Shown piece after piece: positions 35,222 through 43,618 of a stretch of 64,000 bases of DNA. Each line of letters opens with the position of its first letter. The stretch's first letter is position 1. The DNA is from CAVYVZ01 sp963772065 (GTDB lineage: Bacteria > Acidobacteriota > Vicinamibacteria > Vicinamibacterales > UBA2999), in NCBI GenBank assembly GCA_963772065.1, contig CAVYVZ010000008.1, positions 186,001-250,000 on the forward strand. The letters are read 5' to 3'. The position numbers were made by a program, and so were the translations under genes. Under the pieces are notes generated by a model. The model did no database searches, had not been told where the DNA came from, and saw only the letters and a list, made by a program, of their open reading frames with translations.

Positions 35222-36445
35222 CTACGCCCGGGCCGGCGCGTGAGTGCGCGTCTCGAGGAGCCGCTCGACGCGATCGAGAATCACCGCCGCAACCGCGGTC
35301 TTGCTTTGCAGTGGGACCTCGTCGGCGTCGTCGGCCGAAACAATCGTCACCGCGTTGGTCTCGACGTCGAACCCGGCGTCCGACCGCGATACGTCGTTGG
35401 CCACGATGAGGTCGATCTGCTTCCGCGCGCGCTTGGCGCGGGCCTTTGCCACGACCTCACCGGTTTCGGCCGCAAACCCGACGAGCAGCGGCGTGCCGGC
35501 CGCGCGCGACGCCAGGCGGCCGAGATCGGCCAGGATGTCCGGCGTGCGCTCGAGCGTCAGCGTCAGCGGCGCATCGGTCTTCGATATCTTGTCGGCCGAC
35601 CGGCGCGGCGGCGAGTAATCGGCCACGGCCGCGGCCATCACGACCACGTCAGCGTCCTTGGCAAGGCGCATGACCGCGGTATGCATGTCGGCGGCGCTGC
35701 GCACCGCCACCAACTCGTCGACCGGCGGAGGCTCGAGATGAGTCGGCCCCGCGACGAGCGCCACCCTGGCGCCGCGGCGGCGCGCCTCCTCGGCAATCGC
35801 GAAGCCCATGCGGCCGCTGGAGCGGTTGCCCACGTACCGAACCGGATCGATGTCTTCGTACGTCGGCCCCGCCGTGACAAGGATGCGGCGGCCTCGCAGG
35901 GAGGATCCCGTCGGTGCCAGCATCCGCTCGGCGGCGGCGACAATCATGTCGGGTTCCGCAAGACGTCCCTTGCCGATCCAGCCGCACGCCAGGTATCCCT
36001 CGCCCGGATCGACGAACCGGACGCCGCGGGCGGCGAGCGCCTCGAGGTTCCTCTGCACGGCCGGGTGCGCCAGCATGTTGGTGTTCATCGCCGGGGCGAG
36101 CAGCACCGGGGCCTTGGTCGCGAGGTAGAGGGATGTCAGGAAGTCGTCGGCGATCCCGTTCGCGAACTTGCCGATCACATTCGCCGTGCACGGCGCCACG
36201 AGCAGCAGCGCCGCGCCATCGGCCAGCGCAATGTGCTCGATATCGGCGTTCGCGCCGGGCTTCCACTGCGACGTGATGACCGGGTGCCGCGTGATCGCCT
36301 CGAACGTCACCGTCCCGACGAAGCGGGTCGCGGAACGCGTCATCACGGCCACCACGTCGTGGCCCTGCTTCTGCAGCCCGCGGCACACTTCAACGGCCTT
36401 GTACGCGCCGATGCCACCGGTGACGCCGAGCGCGACGAGGGCCAT
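35222..36445 (-). CDS. coaBC: bifunctional CoaBC (phosphopantothenoylcysteine decarboxylase/synthase)
   Basis: Two steps of coenzyme A synthesis in one 407-residue chain. The flavin-dependent CoaC half has GVTGGIGAYKAVEV, the catalytic His region DIEHIALADGAALLLVAPCTANVIGKFANGIADD, PAMNTNMLAHPAV and the catalytic Cys in GYLACGWIGKGRL. The CoaB half has ILVTAGPTYEDIDPVRYVGNRSSGRMG, MAAAVADYSPP and the nucleotide-binding VGFAAETGEVV. The ATG at 36445 abuts the rpoZ stop with no gap. The gene order with rpoZ, gmk and priA is widely conserved in bacteria. Confidence 0.97.
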   Translation of the reverse strand: MALVALGVTGGIGAYKAVEVCRGLQKQGHDVVAVMTRSATRFVGTVTFEAITRHPVITSQWKPGANADIEHIALADGAALLLVAPCTANVIGKFANGIADDFLTSLYLATKAPVLLAPAMNTNMLAHPAVQRNLEALAARGVRFVDPGEGYLACGWIGKGRLAEPDMIVAAAERMLAPTGSSLRGRRILVTAGPTYEDIDPVRYVGNRSSGRMGFAIAEEARRRGARVALVAGPTHLEPPPVDELVAVRSAADMHTAVMRLAKDADVVVMAAAVADYSPPRRSADKISKTDAPLTLTLERTPDILADLGRLASRAAGTPLLVGFAAETGEVVAKARAKRARKQIDLIVANDVSRSDAGFDVETNAVTIVSADDADEVPLQSKTAVAAVILDRVERLLETRTHAPARA

Positions 36446-36613
36446 CTATTTCGTGTCGAGCTTCACGACCTTGCGGCGGAGGACTTCGCGCTGCGCGATG
36501 GTGACTTTCTTGATGCCGGTCTCGCGCGGCTCGGCGCCGCGCAGGAGCTGGCGCGCGCGCTGGCTGGCCGTGACCACGAACTCGAAGCGGTTTTCCTTGG
36601 GTGCGCGTTCCAA
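36446..36613 (-). CDS. rpoZ: RNA polymerase omega subunit
   Basis: A 55-residue protein: TTG start, then E-R-A-P-K-E-N-R-F-E-F-V-V-T-A-S-Q-R-A-R, with later VTIAQREVLRRKVVK. The FVVTASQRARQL stretch is the conserved omega helix that clamps the beta-prime subunit. AAGGAAC lies 8 nt before the TTG. There is no upstream ATG or GTG in frame. It is short for omega but complete. It sits between gmk and coaBC, the conserved location of rpoZ. Confidence 0.88.
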   Translation of the reverse strand: MERAPKENRFEFVVTASQRARQLLRGAEPRETGIKKVTIAQREVLRRKVVKLDTK

Positions 36614-36640
36614 TGCAGTGTTCCTTTCAGTAGGGGCTTT

Positions 36641-37270
36641 TCAGCGGCGTTTCTTGAACGTCCGCACAATGCCGTCGGCGTGAGCCCGCATCGCGCGCAT
36701 CCGCGCGCGCTCGGCCACGACTATCGCCTTCATCCGATCGACGCATGACTCCAGCTCGTCGTTGATCACCACGTACTCGTACAACGCCACGTCGGTGACC
36801 TCGCGGCACGCAACCTCGAGGCGCCGTCGAATCTGCTCCTCGGTGTCCTTGCTGCGCCCCCGCAACCGCTGCTCCAGCGCATCCGCCGAGGGCGGGAGCA
36901 CGAAGATCCCGATGTTCTCGAGGCCGCGGCTCCGCACCTGCCGCGCCCCCTGCACATCAATCACGAGCACGACGTCTTCGCCGCCGGTGAGCAGCCGCTC
37001 CGTGTCAGCCGCCGAGGTGCCGTAGTAGTTGCCGTAGATATCGGCCCATTCGAGAAACTCGCTCTCGCGGGCCATCCGTTCGAACTCGGCGCGGGTAATG
37101 AAATTATAGTCGACTCCGTCGCGCTCGCCCTCCCGCGCCCCGCGTGACGTGTAGGAGCGGGACATGCGCAGATTGGGCATGATCTTCACCAGTCGCTCCA
37201 CGAGCGTCGTTTTTCCGGTGCCCGACGGGGCGGAAACGATGAAGAGCAGCCCGCGCCTGCTACTCGACAT
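36641..37270 (-). CDS. gmk: guanylate kinase
   Basis: Phosphorylates GMP to GDP with ATP. This 209-residue kinase has the P-loop in LLFIVSAPSGTGKTTLVERL, the GMP-binding MSRSYTSRGAREGERDGVDYNFI, EFLEWADIYGNYYGTS, and LVIDVQGARQVR. The lid is LRGRSKDTEEQIRRRL. The ATG at 37270 gives M-S-S-S-R-R-G before the P-loop and overlaps the yicC end by 11 bp; a longer in-frame extension lies inside yicC and is not needed. The C-terminus ends ...VRTFKKRR. Confidence 0.96.
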   Translation of the reverse strand: MSSSRRGLLFIVSAPSGTGKTTLVERLVKIMPNLRMSRSYTSRGAREGERDGVDYNFITRAEFERMARESEFLEWADIYGNYYGTSAADTERLLTGGEDVVLVIDVQGARQVRSRGLENIGIFVLPPSADALEQRLRGRSKDTEEQIRRRLEVACREVTDVALYEYVVINDELESCVDRMKAIVVAERARMRAMRAHADGIVRTFKKRR

Positions 37271-38154
37271 TCTGGACCTGTTCCCGCATCTTCTCGAGCT
37301 CCGCCTTGGCCGCGATGATAATCTCCGACACGCGCAGCCCATCGGCCTTCGCGCCGAGTGTGTTCACCTCGCGGTTCATTTCTTGAAGCAGGAAGTCGAG
37401 CTTGCGCCCGCACGCCTCATCGCCGTCGGCCAGCGCATCCCAGTGGGCGATGTGCCCGCGAAAGCGCGACACTTCCTCGCTGACGTCCGAGCGCTGCGCG
37501 GTGCGGACGATTTCCTGCGCCACCATCGCCTGGTCGACCGGAAGCTGCGCCGAGAGGTCACGCACGCGCTCGGCGAGACGTGACTCGAGGCTGGCCCGAC
37601 CCTCGGCGGCCGCACCCGCGAGGCGCTCGATCAGCTCGGCGACCAGGACCTTTCGAGCGTTGAGATCCGTGCGCAGGTGGCTGCCCTCTCGCATGCGCAT
37701 CGCATCGAGATCGGCCAGTGCCTGCTCGACCGCCGCTTCCACGCTGGCGGCCAGCTGCGCCTCTGCCTCCGGCTCCGCCTCACGCCCGCGATCGCGCACC
37801 GTGATCGCCTGCGGCATCCGCAGGAGGTCGCCGGGCGTGAGCGGCCCCGTCACGAGGCCGCGGTCGCGGGCGCGCTCGAGCGCCGCCGTGAGCGCATTCG
37901 CAAACTCCTCGTTGAGCTCCACCGTCGGCACGTTCGCCTGCCGGAGCTGCACCGAAATCGCCAGCTCCACCCGTCCGCGCGCCAGCCGCTTCTGCAGCAG
38001 CGCGCGCACACGCGGCTCCAGATCGCCGAACGATTGCGGAAGGCGAAGCTGAACGTCGAGAAAGCGATGGTTCACCGCGCGCACGGTGACCGCCGATCGT
38101 CGCCCGCTCATCCTCATGGGTGAGCGACGCAAACCCGGTCATCGACTTGATCAT
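37260..38154 (-). CDS. YicC-family endoribonuclease, frameshifted in this sequence
   Basis: About 297 residues. The N-terminus MIKSMTGFASLTHEDERATIG lies in one frame. The rest (VTVRAVNHRFLDVQLRLP ... ISVQLRQANVP ... QEIVRTAQRSDVSEEVSRFRGHIAHW ... GRKLDFLLQEMNREVNTLGAKA) lies in another. The change is one extra base near 38086-38093, where GGCGGTCACC should read GGCGTCACC. YicC proteins act as endoribonucleases and are encoded before gmk in many genomes, as here. The ATG 38154 is preceded without any stop codon by the exporter frame, so in the unshifted frame the exporter and YicC form one continuous ORF. Confidence 0.88.
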
Positions 38155-40062
38155 CGTCTTCGGTCTTCGGTCGCCGGTCTTTGGTCTTCGTCTCCGGTCT
38201 CGGCGTGGTCGTCCTTGGTCTCTCGGTCTCTGGTCGCTGGTCGCTCGTCCTTGGTCGCTCATCTCTGGTCCAAAGACTGGAGACCAAGAGGCTACCGGAG
38301 ACCGGAGACTAGGGACCCGAATCTGCGCCTCGTCCAATGGTTCTTCCTGTAGCTGCAGCTCGTAGAGTTTGGCATACGGCCCGTCGCGCGAGAGGAGCTC
38401 TTCGTGCGTGCCAGCCTCCACGATCAGCCCGCGCTCGAGCACGACGATGGCGTCGGCCCGCCGCACCGTCGACAGGCGATGGGCGATGACGAACGACGTG
38501 CGATTGAGCATCAGCGTCGAAAGGGCGTCCTGCACCAGCATTTCGGACTCCGCGTCGAGTGACGAGGTCGCTTCGTCGAGGATGAGGATCGGCGAATCGC
38601 GGAGGATCGCGCGGGCGATCGCCAGCCGCTGGCGCTGGCCGCCGGACAGACGCTGCCCGCGCTCGCCGATCATGGTGTCGTAGCCGTCGGGCAGCGCCGC
38701 GATGAACTCGTGTGCATGCGCGGCGCGGGCGGCGGCCTCGATCTCCCCGCGCCCGGCGCTGGGGCGCCCGTATGCGATGTTTGCGGCGATGGTGTCGTCG
38801 AACAACACTGTTTCCTGCGTCACGATGCCGATCTGGGCTCGAAGGGACGCGAGCGTCACGTCGCGGATGTCGCGGCCGTCCACCAGGATGGCGCCGCCGG
38901 TGACGTCGTAGAACCGCGGGATCAGATTGACCAGCGTCGTCTTCCCCGCGCCGCTCCGGCCGACAACCGCCAGCATCTGACCCGACCCCACGGTGAGGCT
39001 CACGCCGCGGAGCGTGGCCTCGCCGTTGTTGCCCGCATAGCTGAACTGCACGTTCCGGAACTCGATGGCATCGCGGAAGGGCGCGAGAGGCGTGGCACCG
39101 CGGCGCTCCGTCACCTCGCTGTGCGTGTCGAGCATCTCGAAGATCCGCTCGGATGCGGCGATCGCCTGCTGCAGGTTCGCGTTGACGCGGCTCAGCTTCT
39201 TCGCCGGCCCGTACATCATGAACAGCGCCGCGATGAACGCGACGAACTCCCCCATCGTCAGCCGGCCGTCGGTGATCGCCCGGCTTCCGTACCAGAGCGC
39301 CGCGGCAAACGCGACCCCCCCGATGAACTCCATGAGCGGCGGCATCACCGACAGCACGCTCGTGACCTTCATGCTCGTCCGGTAGAAGTCGTGTGACGCC
39401 CGCCGGAACTTCTCCGTCTCCCGCGACTCGGCGCCGAACGCCTTCACGATCCGGTGTCCGGTGAACGCCTCGGCCGCGACGTGCGTGATCTCCTCGAGCG
39501 CTTCCTGGCTGCGGCGAGTCGTCCGGCGCACGCGCTGCCCCAGCCGCACGAGCGGATAGACGACGAGCGGCGCTCCGGTCAGACAGACGAGCGCCAGACG
39601 CGCGTCGTAATAGAAGAGGAGCGCGGCGAAGCCCACGAGCGCCAGCGATTCCCGCGCCAAGTCGCCCAGCGTCTCCGACACCGCCTGCTGGACCTGGCCG
39701 ACATCGTTCGTGACGCGCGGAATCAGCTTGCCGCTCGTGTGGCCGGAGAAGAACGCCGCCGACTGGCCGAGGATGTGCGTGAACAGAAGGTTCCGGAGAT
39801 CGCGCACCACGCGCTGCCCGACATCCGCCATCAGGTAGCCCGAGAGGTACGCGCCGATGCCCTTGACGAGATAGATGAAGACGATGGCGCCGGCGAGCAG
39901 CCCGACGTTCTCCCCCTGCGTGAGGCCTTCGTCGAGAATCGGCTGGATCAGGAACGCGACGCCCGCCGATGCCGCGCCGTACAGCACCATCGCCGTCGCG
40001 GCAGCGGCGAGACGCGCCCGGTGCGGGCGCGCGAAGGCGAGCAGGCGGAGAAACGGGTTCAC
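37780..40062 (-). CDS. MsbA-like ABC exporter reading in frame through repeat into yicC
   Basis: An ABC half-transporter, likely flipping lipid A, undecaprenyl-linked glycan or a drug. Six membrane segments lie in residues 1-300 (for example AAAATAMVLYGAASAGVAFLI). The ATPase follows with VVGRSGAGKTTLVNLIPRFYD, LSGGQRQRLAIARAIL, ILILDEATSSLDAES and AHRLSTVRRAD. The usual protein would end near residue 574 (LQLQEEPLDEA). Instead the frame stays open through the tandem repeat at 38155-38320 and into MIKSMTGF of YicC, ending at 37780 only because of the yicC frameshift. The start is GTG 40062, one base after the galE stop. Position beside the polysaccharide genes suggests glycan or lipid export. 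Confidence 0.88.
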   Translation of the reverse strand: MNPFLRLLAFARPHRARLAAAATAMVLYGAASAGVAFLIQPILDEGLTQGENVGLLAGAIVFIYLVKGIGAYLSGYLMADVGQRVVRDLRNLLFTHILGQSAAFFSGHTSGKLIPRVTNDVGQVQQAVSETLGDLARESLALVGFAALLFYYDARLALVCLTGAPLVVYPLVRLGQRVRRTTRRSQEALEEITHVAAEAFTGHRIVKAFGAESRETEKFRRASHDFYRTSMKVTSVLSVMPPLMEFIGGVAFAAALWYGSRAITDGRLTMGEFVAFIAALFMMYGPAKKLSRVNANLQQAIAASERIFEMLDTHSEVTERRGATPLAPFRDAIEFRNVQFSYAGNNGEATLRGVSLTVGSGQMLAVVGRSGAGKTTLVNLIPRFYDVTGGAILVDGRDIRDVTLASLRAQIGIVTQETVLFDDTIAANIAYGRPSAGRGEIEAAARAAHAHEFIAALPDGYDTMIGERGQRLSGGQRQRLAIARAILRDSPILILDEATSSLDAESEMLVQDALSTLMLNRTSFVIAHRLSTVRRADAIVVLERGLIVEAGTHEELLSRDGPYAKLYELQLQEEPLDEAQIRVPSLRSPVASWSPVFGPEMSDQGRATSDQRPRDQGRPRRDRRRRPKTGDRRPKTMIKSMTGFASLTHEDERATIGGHRARGEPSLSRRSASPSAIVRRSGAACARAAAEAAGARTGGAGDFGAAPAGERADGGAQRGVCECAHGGARARPRPRPRDGAAHARRPPADAAGDHGARSRA
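38155..38320. repeat. GGTCTTC/GGAGACC inverted tandem repeat, coding-open
   Basis: The left part (38155-38270) consists of degenerate GGTCTTCGGTC / GGTCTCTGGTC units. The right part (38271-38320) is the inverted form (GGAGACC, CCGGAGACCGGAGAC), so the region can fold back on itself. On the minus strand it has no stop in the exporter frame and encodes an Arg/Asp/Pro-rich linker. It occupies what would normally be the exporter/yicC gap. Confidence 0.85.
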
Positions 40063-40063
40063 G

Positions 40064-41041
40064 TCAACTCTTGGCGTCGTAGCCCGCGGGATGCTTCGAG
40101 TGCCAGTTCCAGGCATCCCGGACAATCGCATCGAGGTCCACGTATCGCGGCTCCCAGCCCAGCTCGCCGCGAATCTTCTCGGCCGAGGCGAAGAGCGCCG
40201 CGGGATCTCCAGGCCGCCGAGGCGCATGGCGCCGCTCCAGCGTCCTGCCGGTCACACGTTCAACGGCTCCGAGGACGTCGCGAACCGAGGTGGGGCGCTC
40301 GGTGCCGACGTTGTAGAACGCCGACGCGCCGCCCGACTCGAGCCGCTGCAGCGCCCTCACGTGCGCTTCGGCGAGATCCATCACGTGGACGTAGTCCCGC
40401 AGGCACGTGCCGTCCGGCGTCGGGTAATCGTCTCCGAAGACATCCATCGGCGTCCCATTCGCCGCCGCGGCCAGCGCGCGCGGGATCACATGAATCTCGG
40501 GCTCGTGATCTTCTCCGAGCTGACCGTCGGGATCCGCGCCGGCCGCGTTGAAGTACCGCAGGGCGACGAACCGGATGTCGTATGCGCGCTCGAAATGGGG
40601 CAGCGCCTGCTCGACCGCCAGCTTCGTCTGTCCGTACGAATTGATCGGGCGATGCGGATGTGACTCGCGAATCGGCGTTTCGAGCGGCTCACCATAGACC
40701 GCGCAGGTGGACGAGAAGACGAAATACCGGCAGCGCTCGTGAACCATCGCCTCGAGCACCGTCACGGCACCCATCACATTGTTCCGGTAATAGCCGATCG
40801 GGTTGCTGACCGAGTCGGGCACCGATAGCCACGCGGCGAAATGCATGACGGCGGTGGCGCCGCTCTGCCGGATGGCGCGGCGCACGGCTTCGAGGTCGCC
40901 GATGTCGCCGACGATGAGCGGATGGTCGAGGGCGGCCTGGCGGTGGCCGGCCGATAAGTTGTCGAAGATGATTGGGCGATGGCCCGCGGCGCGCAGGACC
41001 TTCGCGGCGTGGCTGCCGATGTAGCCCGCGCCGCCCGTCAC
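40064..41041 (-). CDS. galE: UDP-glucose 4-epimerase
   Basis: Interconverts UDP-glucose and UDP-galactose. This 325-residue short-chain dehydrogenase has TGGAGYIGSHAAKVL, FDNLSAGHR, MHFAAWLSVPDSVSNP, SSTCAVYGEP, the YxxxK pair in INSYGQTKLAVE, and ALRYFNAAGADPDGQLGEDH. The start is unusual. GTG 41041 gives V-T-G-G-A, lacking the first strand residues, while the in-frame upstream codons L-A-R-V-L would complete the strand but contain no standard start. The upstream gene ends 12 bp before this GTG, so initiation may be coupled. It belongs to the polysaccharide locus. Confidence 0.94.
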   Translation of the reverse strand: MTGGAGYIGSHAAKVLRAAGHRPIIFDNLSAGHRQAALDHPLIVGDIGDLEAVRRAIRQSGATAVMHFAAWLSVPDSVSNPIGYYRNNVMGAVTVLEAMVHERCRYFVFSSTCAVYGEPLETPIRESHPHRPINSYGQTKLAVEQALPHFERAYDIRFVALRYFNAAGADPDGQLGEDHEPEIHVIPRALAAAANGTPMDVFGDDYPTPDGTCLRDYVHVMDLAEAHVRALQRLESGGASAFYNVGTERPTSVRDVLGAVERVTGRTLERRHAPRRPGDPAALFASAEKIRGELGWEPRYVDLDAIVRDAWNWHSKHPAGYDAKS

Positions 41042-41052
41042 GAGAACGCGTG

Positions 41053-42348
41053 CTAGCGGCCAATTGAGTAGTACGTGAAGCCGTTCGTCTTCATCTCATC
41101 GGGCGTGAACAGGTTCCGCCCATCGAAGATTACCGGAGTCCGCAGCAGCTTGCGCATGCGCGCGAAGTCCGGCCGCCGAAATTCGTTCCATTCGGTCGCG
41201 ATGGCGAGCGCGTCGGCGCCCTTGAGCGCATCATAGGCCTTCGCGGCGTACGTGATTCTGCTCCCGAAAATGCCCCGTGCAACCTTTTGCGCCTCAGGAT
41301 CGTACGCCTGTACCTTCGCACCGGCCTCGAGCAGCGATTGAAGCAGAGGGATGGAAGGCGCCTCTCGCATATCGTCGGTCTTCGGCTTGAACGCGAGGCC
41401 CCAGACTGCCAGCGTCTTTCCCTTGAGGTTCCCGAAATGGGCCTGCATCTTCGCGAACAGCCGCGTCTTTTGCCGCTGGTTCACCGCTTCCACGGCGGTC
41501 AGGATCTTGAAGTCGTAAGACTTCTCCGCCGCGAAGTGGACCATGGCCTGTACGTCCTTGGGAAAACAGCTCCCGCCGTAGCCCACACCCGGGAATAGAA
41601 ACGACGTCCCGATGCGCCGATCCGAGCCGATTGCGCGGCGCACGTGGTCGACATCCGCCCCCACGAGCTCGCACACGTTCGCGACCTCGTTCATGAACGA
41701 GATGCGCGTCGCGAGCATTGCGTTCGCCGCGTACTTGGCGAGCTCGGCGCTGGCGCAATCCATCACCATGATGGGCGCGCCGGTCCGCATGAACGGCTGA
41801 TACAGCTCCAGCATCAGCTCCGCGCCACGAGGATCCTCGGCGCCAATGACCACGCGATCCGGCTTCATGAAGTCTTCAATCGCCGCGCCCTGTTTCAGAA
41901 ACTCCGGATTGCTGACCACGCTGAACGGATGTGTCGTCTCCCGCCGAATGACCTCGCGCACCTTGATCGCCGTGCCCACGGGCACCGTGCTTTTGTCGAC
42001 GATCACTTTGTAGCCGTTCATCGCGCGAGCCACGTCACGGGCGACGGCCAGGACGTGCTGGAGATCGGCGGAGCCGTCCTCTCCCTGGGGCGTTCCGACC
42101 GCGATGAAGATGACGCTGGAATCGCGAACCGCCTTGCCGAGCGTGGTCGTAAATGTCAGACGCTTTTCCTGCCGATTGCGCTTCACTAGCTCTTCGAGAC
42201 CGGGCTCATAGATGGGCATGCGGCCCCGGCGCAGCAGTCGGATCTTTGCGTCATCCCGGTCGACACAGACGACATCGTTGCCGCTCTCGGCGAAGCACGC
42301 GCCCGCGACGAGCCCCACGTATCCCGTGCCCACTATCGTGACCTTCAT
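41053..42348 (-). CDS. ugd: UDP-glucose 6-dehydrogenase
   Basis: Oxidises UDP-glucose to UDP-glucuronate. This 431-residue enzyme has the N-terminal Rossmann motif MKVTIVGTGYVGLVAGACFAE, AVGTPQGEDGSADL, VDKSTVPVGTA, NPEFLKQGAAIEDFM, the catalytic cysteine in GVGYGGSCFPKD, and the C-terminal LAFKPKTDDMREAPSI. The start is ATG 42348. Its product is the substrate of the Uxs-type decarboxylase at 50712, so the locus can make UDP-GlcA and UDP-Xyl. It is transcribed divergently from the glycosyltransferases. Confidence 0.96.
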   Translation of the reverse strand: MKVTIVGTGYVGLVAGACFAESGNDVVCVDRDDAKIRLLRRGRMPIYEPGLEELVKRNRQEKRLTFTTTLGKAVRDSSVIFIAVGTPQGEDGSADLQHVLAVARDVARAMNGYKVIVDKSTVPVGTAIKVREVIRRETTHPFSVVSNPEFLKQGAAIEDFMKPDRVVIGAEDPRGAELMLELYQPFMRTGAPIMVMDCASAELAKYAANAMLATRISFMNEVANVCELVGADVDHVRRAIGSDRRIGTSFLFPGVGYGGSCFPKDVQAMVHFAAEKSYDFKILTAVEAVNQRQKTRLFAKMQAHFGNLKGKTLAVWGLAFKPKTDDMREAPSIPLLQSLLEAGAKVQAYDPEAQKVARGIFGSRITYAAKAYDALKGADALAIATEWNEFRRPDFARMRKLLRTPVIFDGRNLFTPDEMKTNGFTYYSIGR

Positions 42349-42465
42349 CCGCGCTCCAAACCCCGGAACGGTACCATATCGCTCAGAATACTGTCTAGCT
42401 CGCTGAGCAGAAAGGACTTGCGGCGTCCACGGCATGGCCGAGGCGCTGTGGTACTCTTCCGTGGC

Positions 42466-43590
42466 GTGCGGATTCTCGTCGACTATCGACCCGCCCTCCG
42501 GGAGCGGACCGGCGTCGGCGAATACGTGCACGAGCTGGTCCGGGCCTATACCGCGTTGCCGGCGGCGCGTGGCGATGAGGTCGTTCTTTTCACCAGCAGC
42601 TGGAAGGATCGTCCAGCCGCCGGGCTCGACCGCGAGCTGAACGCGCGCGTGGTGGACTGGCACATCCCGGTCACGGCGCTGAACTACGCATGGCATCAGC
42701 TCGAGTTCCCGCCTGTGGAATGGCTCGCGGGCCGTGCGGACATCGTCCATGGCCAGCACCCGCTGCTGATCCCTTCCCGCCGTGCCGCACAGGTCGTCAC
42801 GATTCACGATCTGTTCTTTCTGACCTCCCCGGAACGGACGCGTGCCGAAATCCGGCGCGACTACGTGCATCTGACTCCGGCGCACGCGCGCCGCGCGCAC
42901 GCGGTGGTGACCTCGTCGCACTACAGCGCCGGCCGGATCGTCCGCGAGCTTGGCGTGAATGCCGACGCGATCCACGTCTGTCCGCCGGGAGCGCCCGCAT
43001 GGCGGACGCTGGGGCGCGCCCCGAACGTGCCGGCCGACGGCTACATCCTGTTTCTGGGAACGCTGGAGCCGCGGAAGAACATCGGCCTGCTGCTCGATGC
43101 GTACGCCCAGATCCTGGACCGGACGCGGCGCGCGCCAAAGCTCGTGCTCGTGGGGCGCGCGACGGCCGATGCGAGCGCGTGGATCGATCGCATCGCGCGG
43201 GCGCCGCTGGCCGGTCACGTCGAACACCGAGGTTACATTCCGGCGTCTGACCGCGAGGCGCTCCTTGCGGGCGCTCGCGTGCTGGTGCTTCCGTCGCTGG
43301 ATGAAGGATTCGGCCTGCCGGTGCTCGAAGCGATGGCGGCCGGCGTGCCGGTCGTCGCGTCGAATCGAGGATCGCTGCCGGAAGTGGTCGGCGATGCGGG
43401 CGCGCTCGTGGATGCGCGCGACGCGAAGGCGCTGGCGGCTGCGATTGTGCACACCGTCGAGGACGAGGCCTACGCGCGTGCGTGCGCGGAGCGCGGCCTC
43501 GCGCGAGCCGCCACGTTCTCGTGGGCGCGCACGGCAGCCGCGATGCGCCGCACGTACTGCGCGGCGGCCGAGCGCCGCCGGACGCAATGA
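42466..43590 (+). CDS. glycosyltransferase family 4
   Basis: A 374-residue GT-B fold retaining glycosyltransferase. The N-terminal acceptor domain begins VRILVDYRPALRERTGVGEYVHEL and includes VVTIHDLFFL. The donor domain has YILFLGTLEPRKNIGLLLDAY, LVLVGR, and the EX7E motif in LDEGFGLPVLEAMAAGVPVVASNRGSLPEV. The GTG at 42466 is favoured because it starts the first beta strand; the 117-bp spacer before it may hold the promoter. First of the rightward glycan genes. Donor and acceptor cannot be specified. Confidence 0.9.
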   Translation: MRILVDYRPALRERTGVGEYVHELVRAYTALPAARGDEVVLFTSSWKDRPAAGLDRELNARVVDWHIPVTALNYAWHQLEFPPVEWLAGRADIVHGQHPLLIPSRRAAQVVTIHDLFFLTSPERTRAEIRRDYVHLTPAHARRAHAVVTSSHYSAGRIVRELGVNADAIHVCPPGAPAWRTLGRAPNVPADGYILFLGTLEPRKNIGLLLDAYAQILDRTRRAPKLVLVGRATADASAWIDRIARAPLAGHVEHRGYIPASDREALLAGARVLVLPSLDEGFGLPVLEAMAAGVPVVASNRGSLPEVVGDAGALVDARDAKALAAAIVHTVEDEAYARACAERGLARAATFSWARTAAAMRRTYCAAAERRRTQ

Positions 43591-43618
43591 CGCAGCCGCA
43601 CATAGAGCAGATCGCGTA

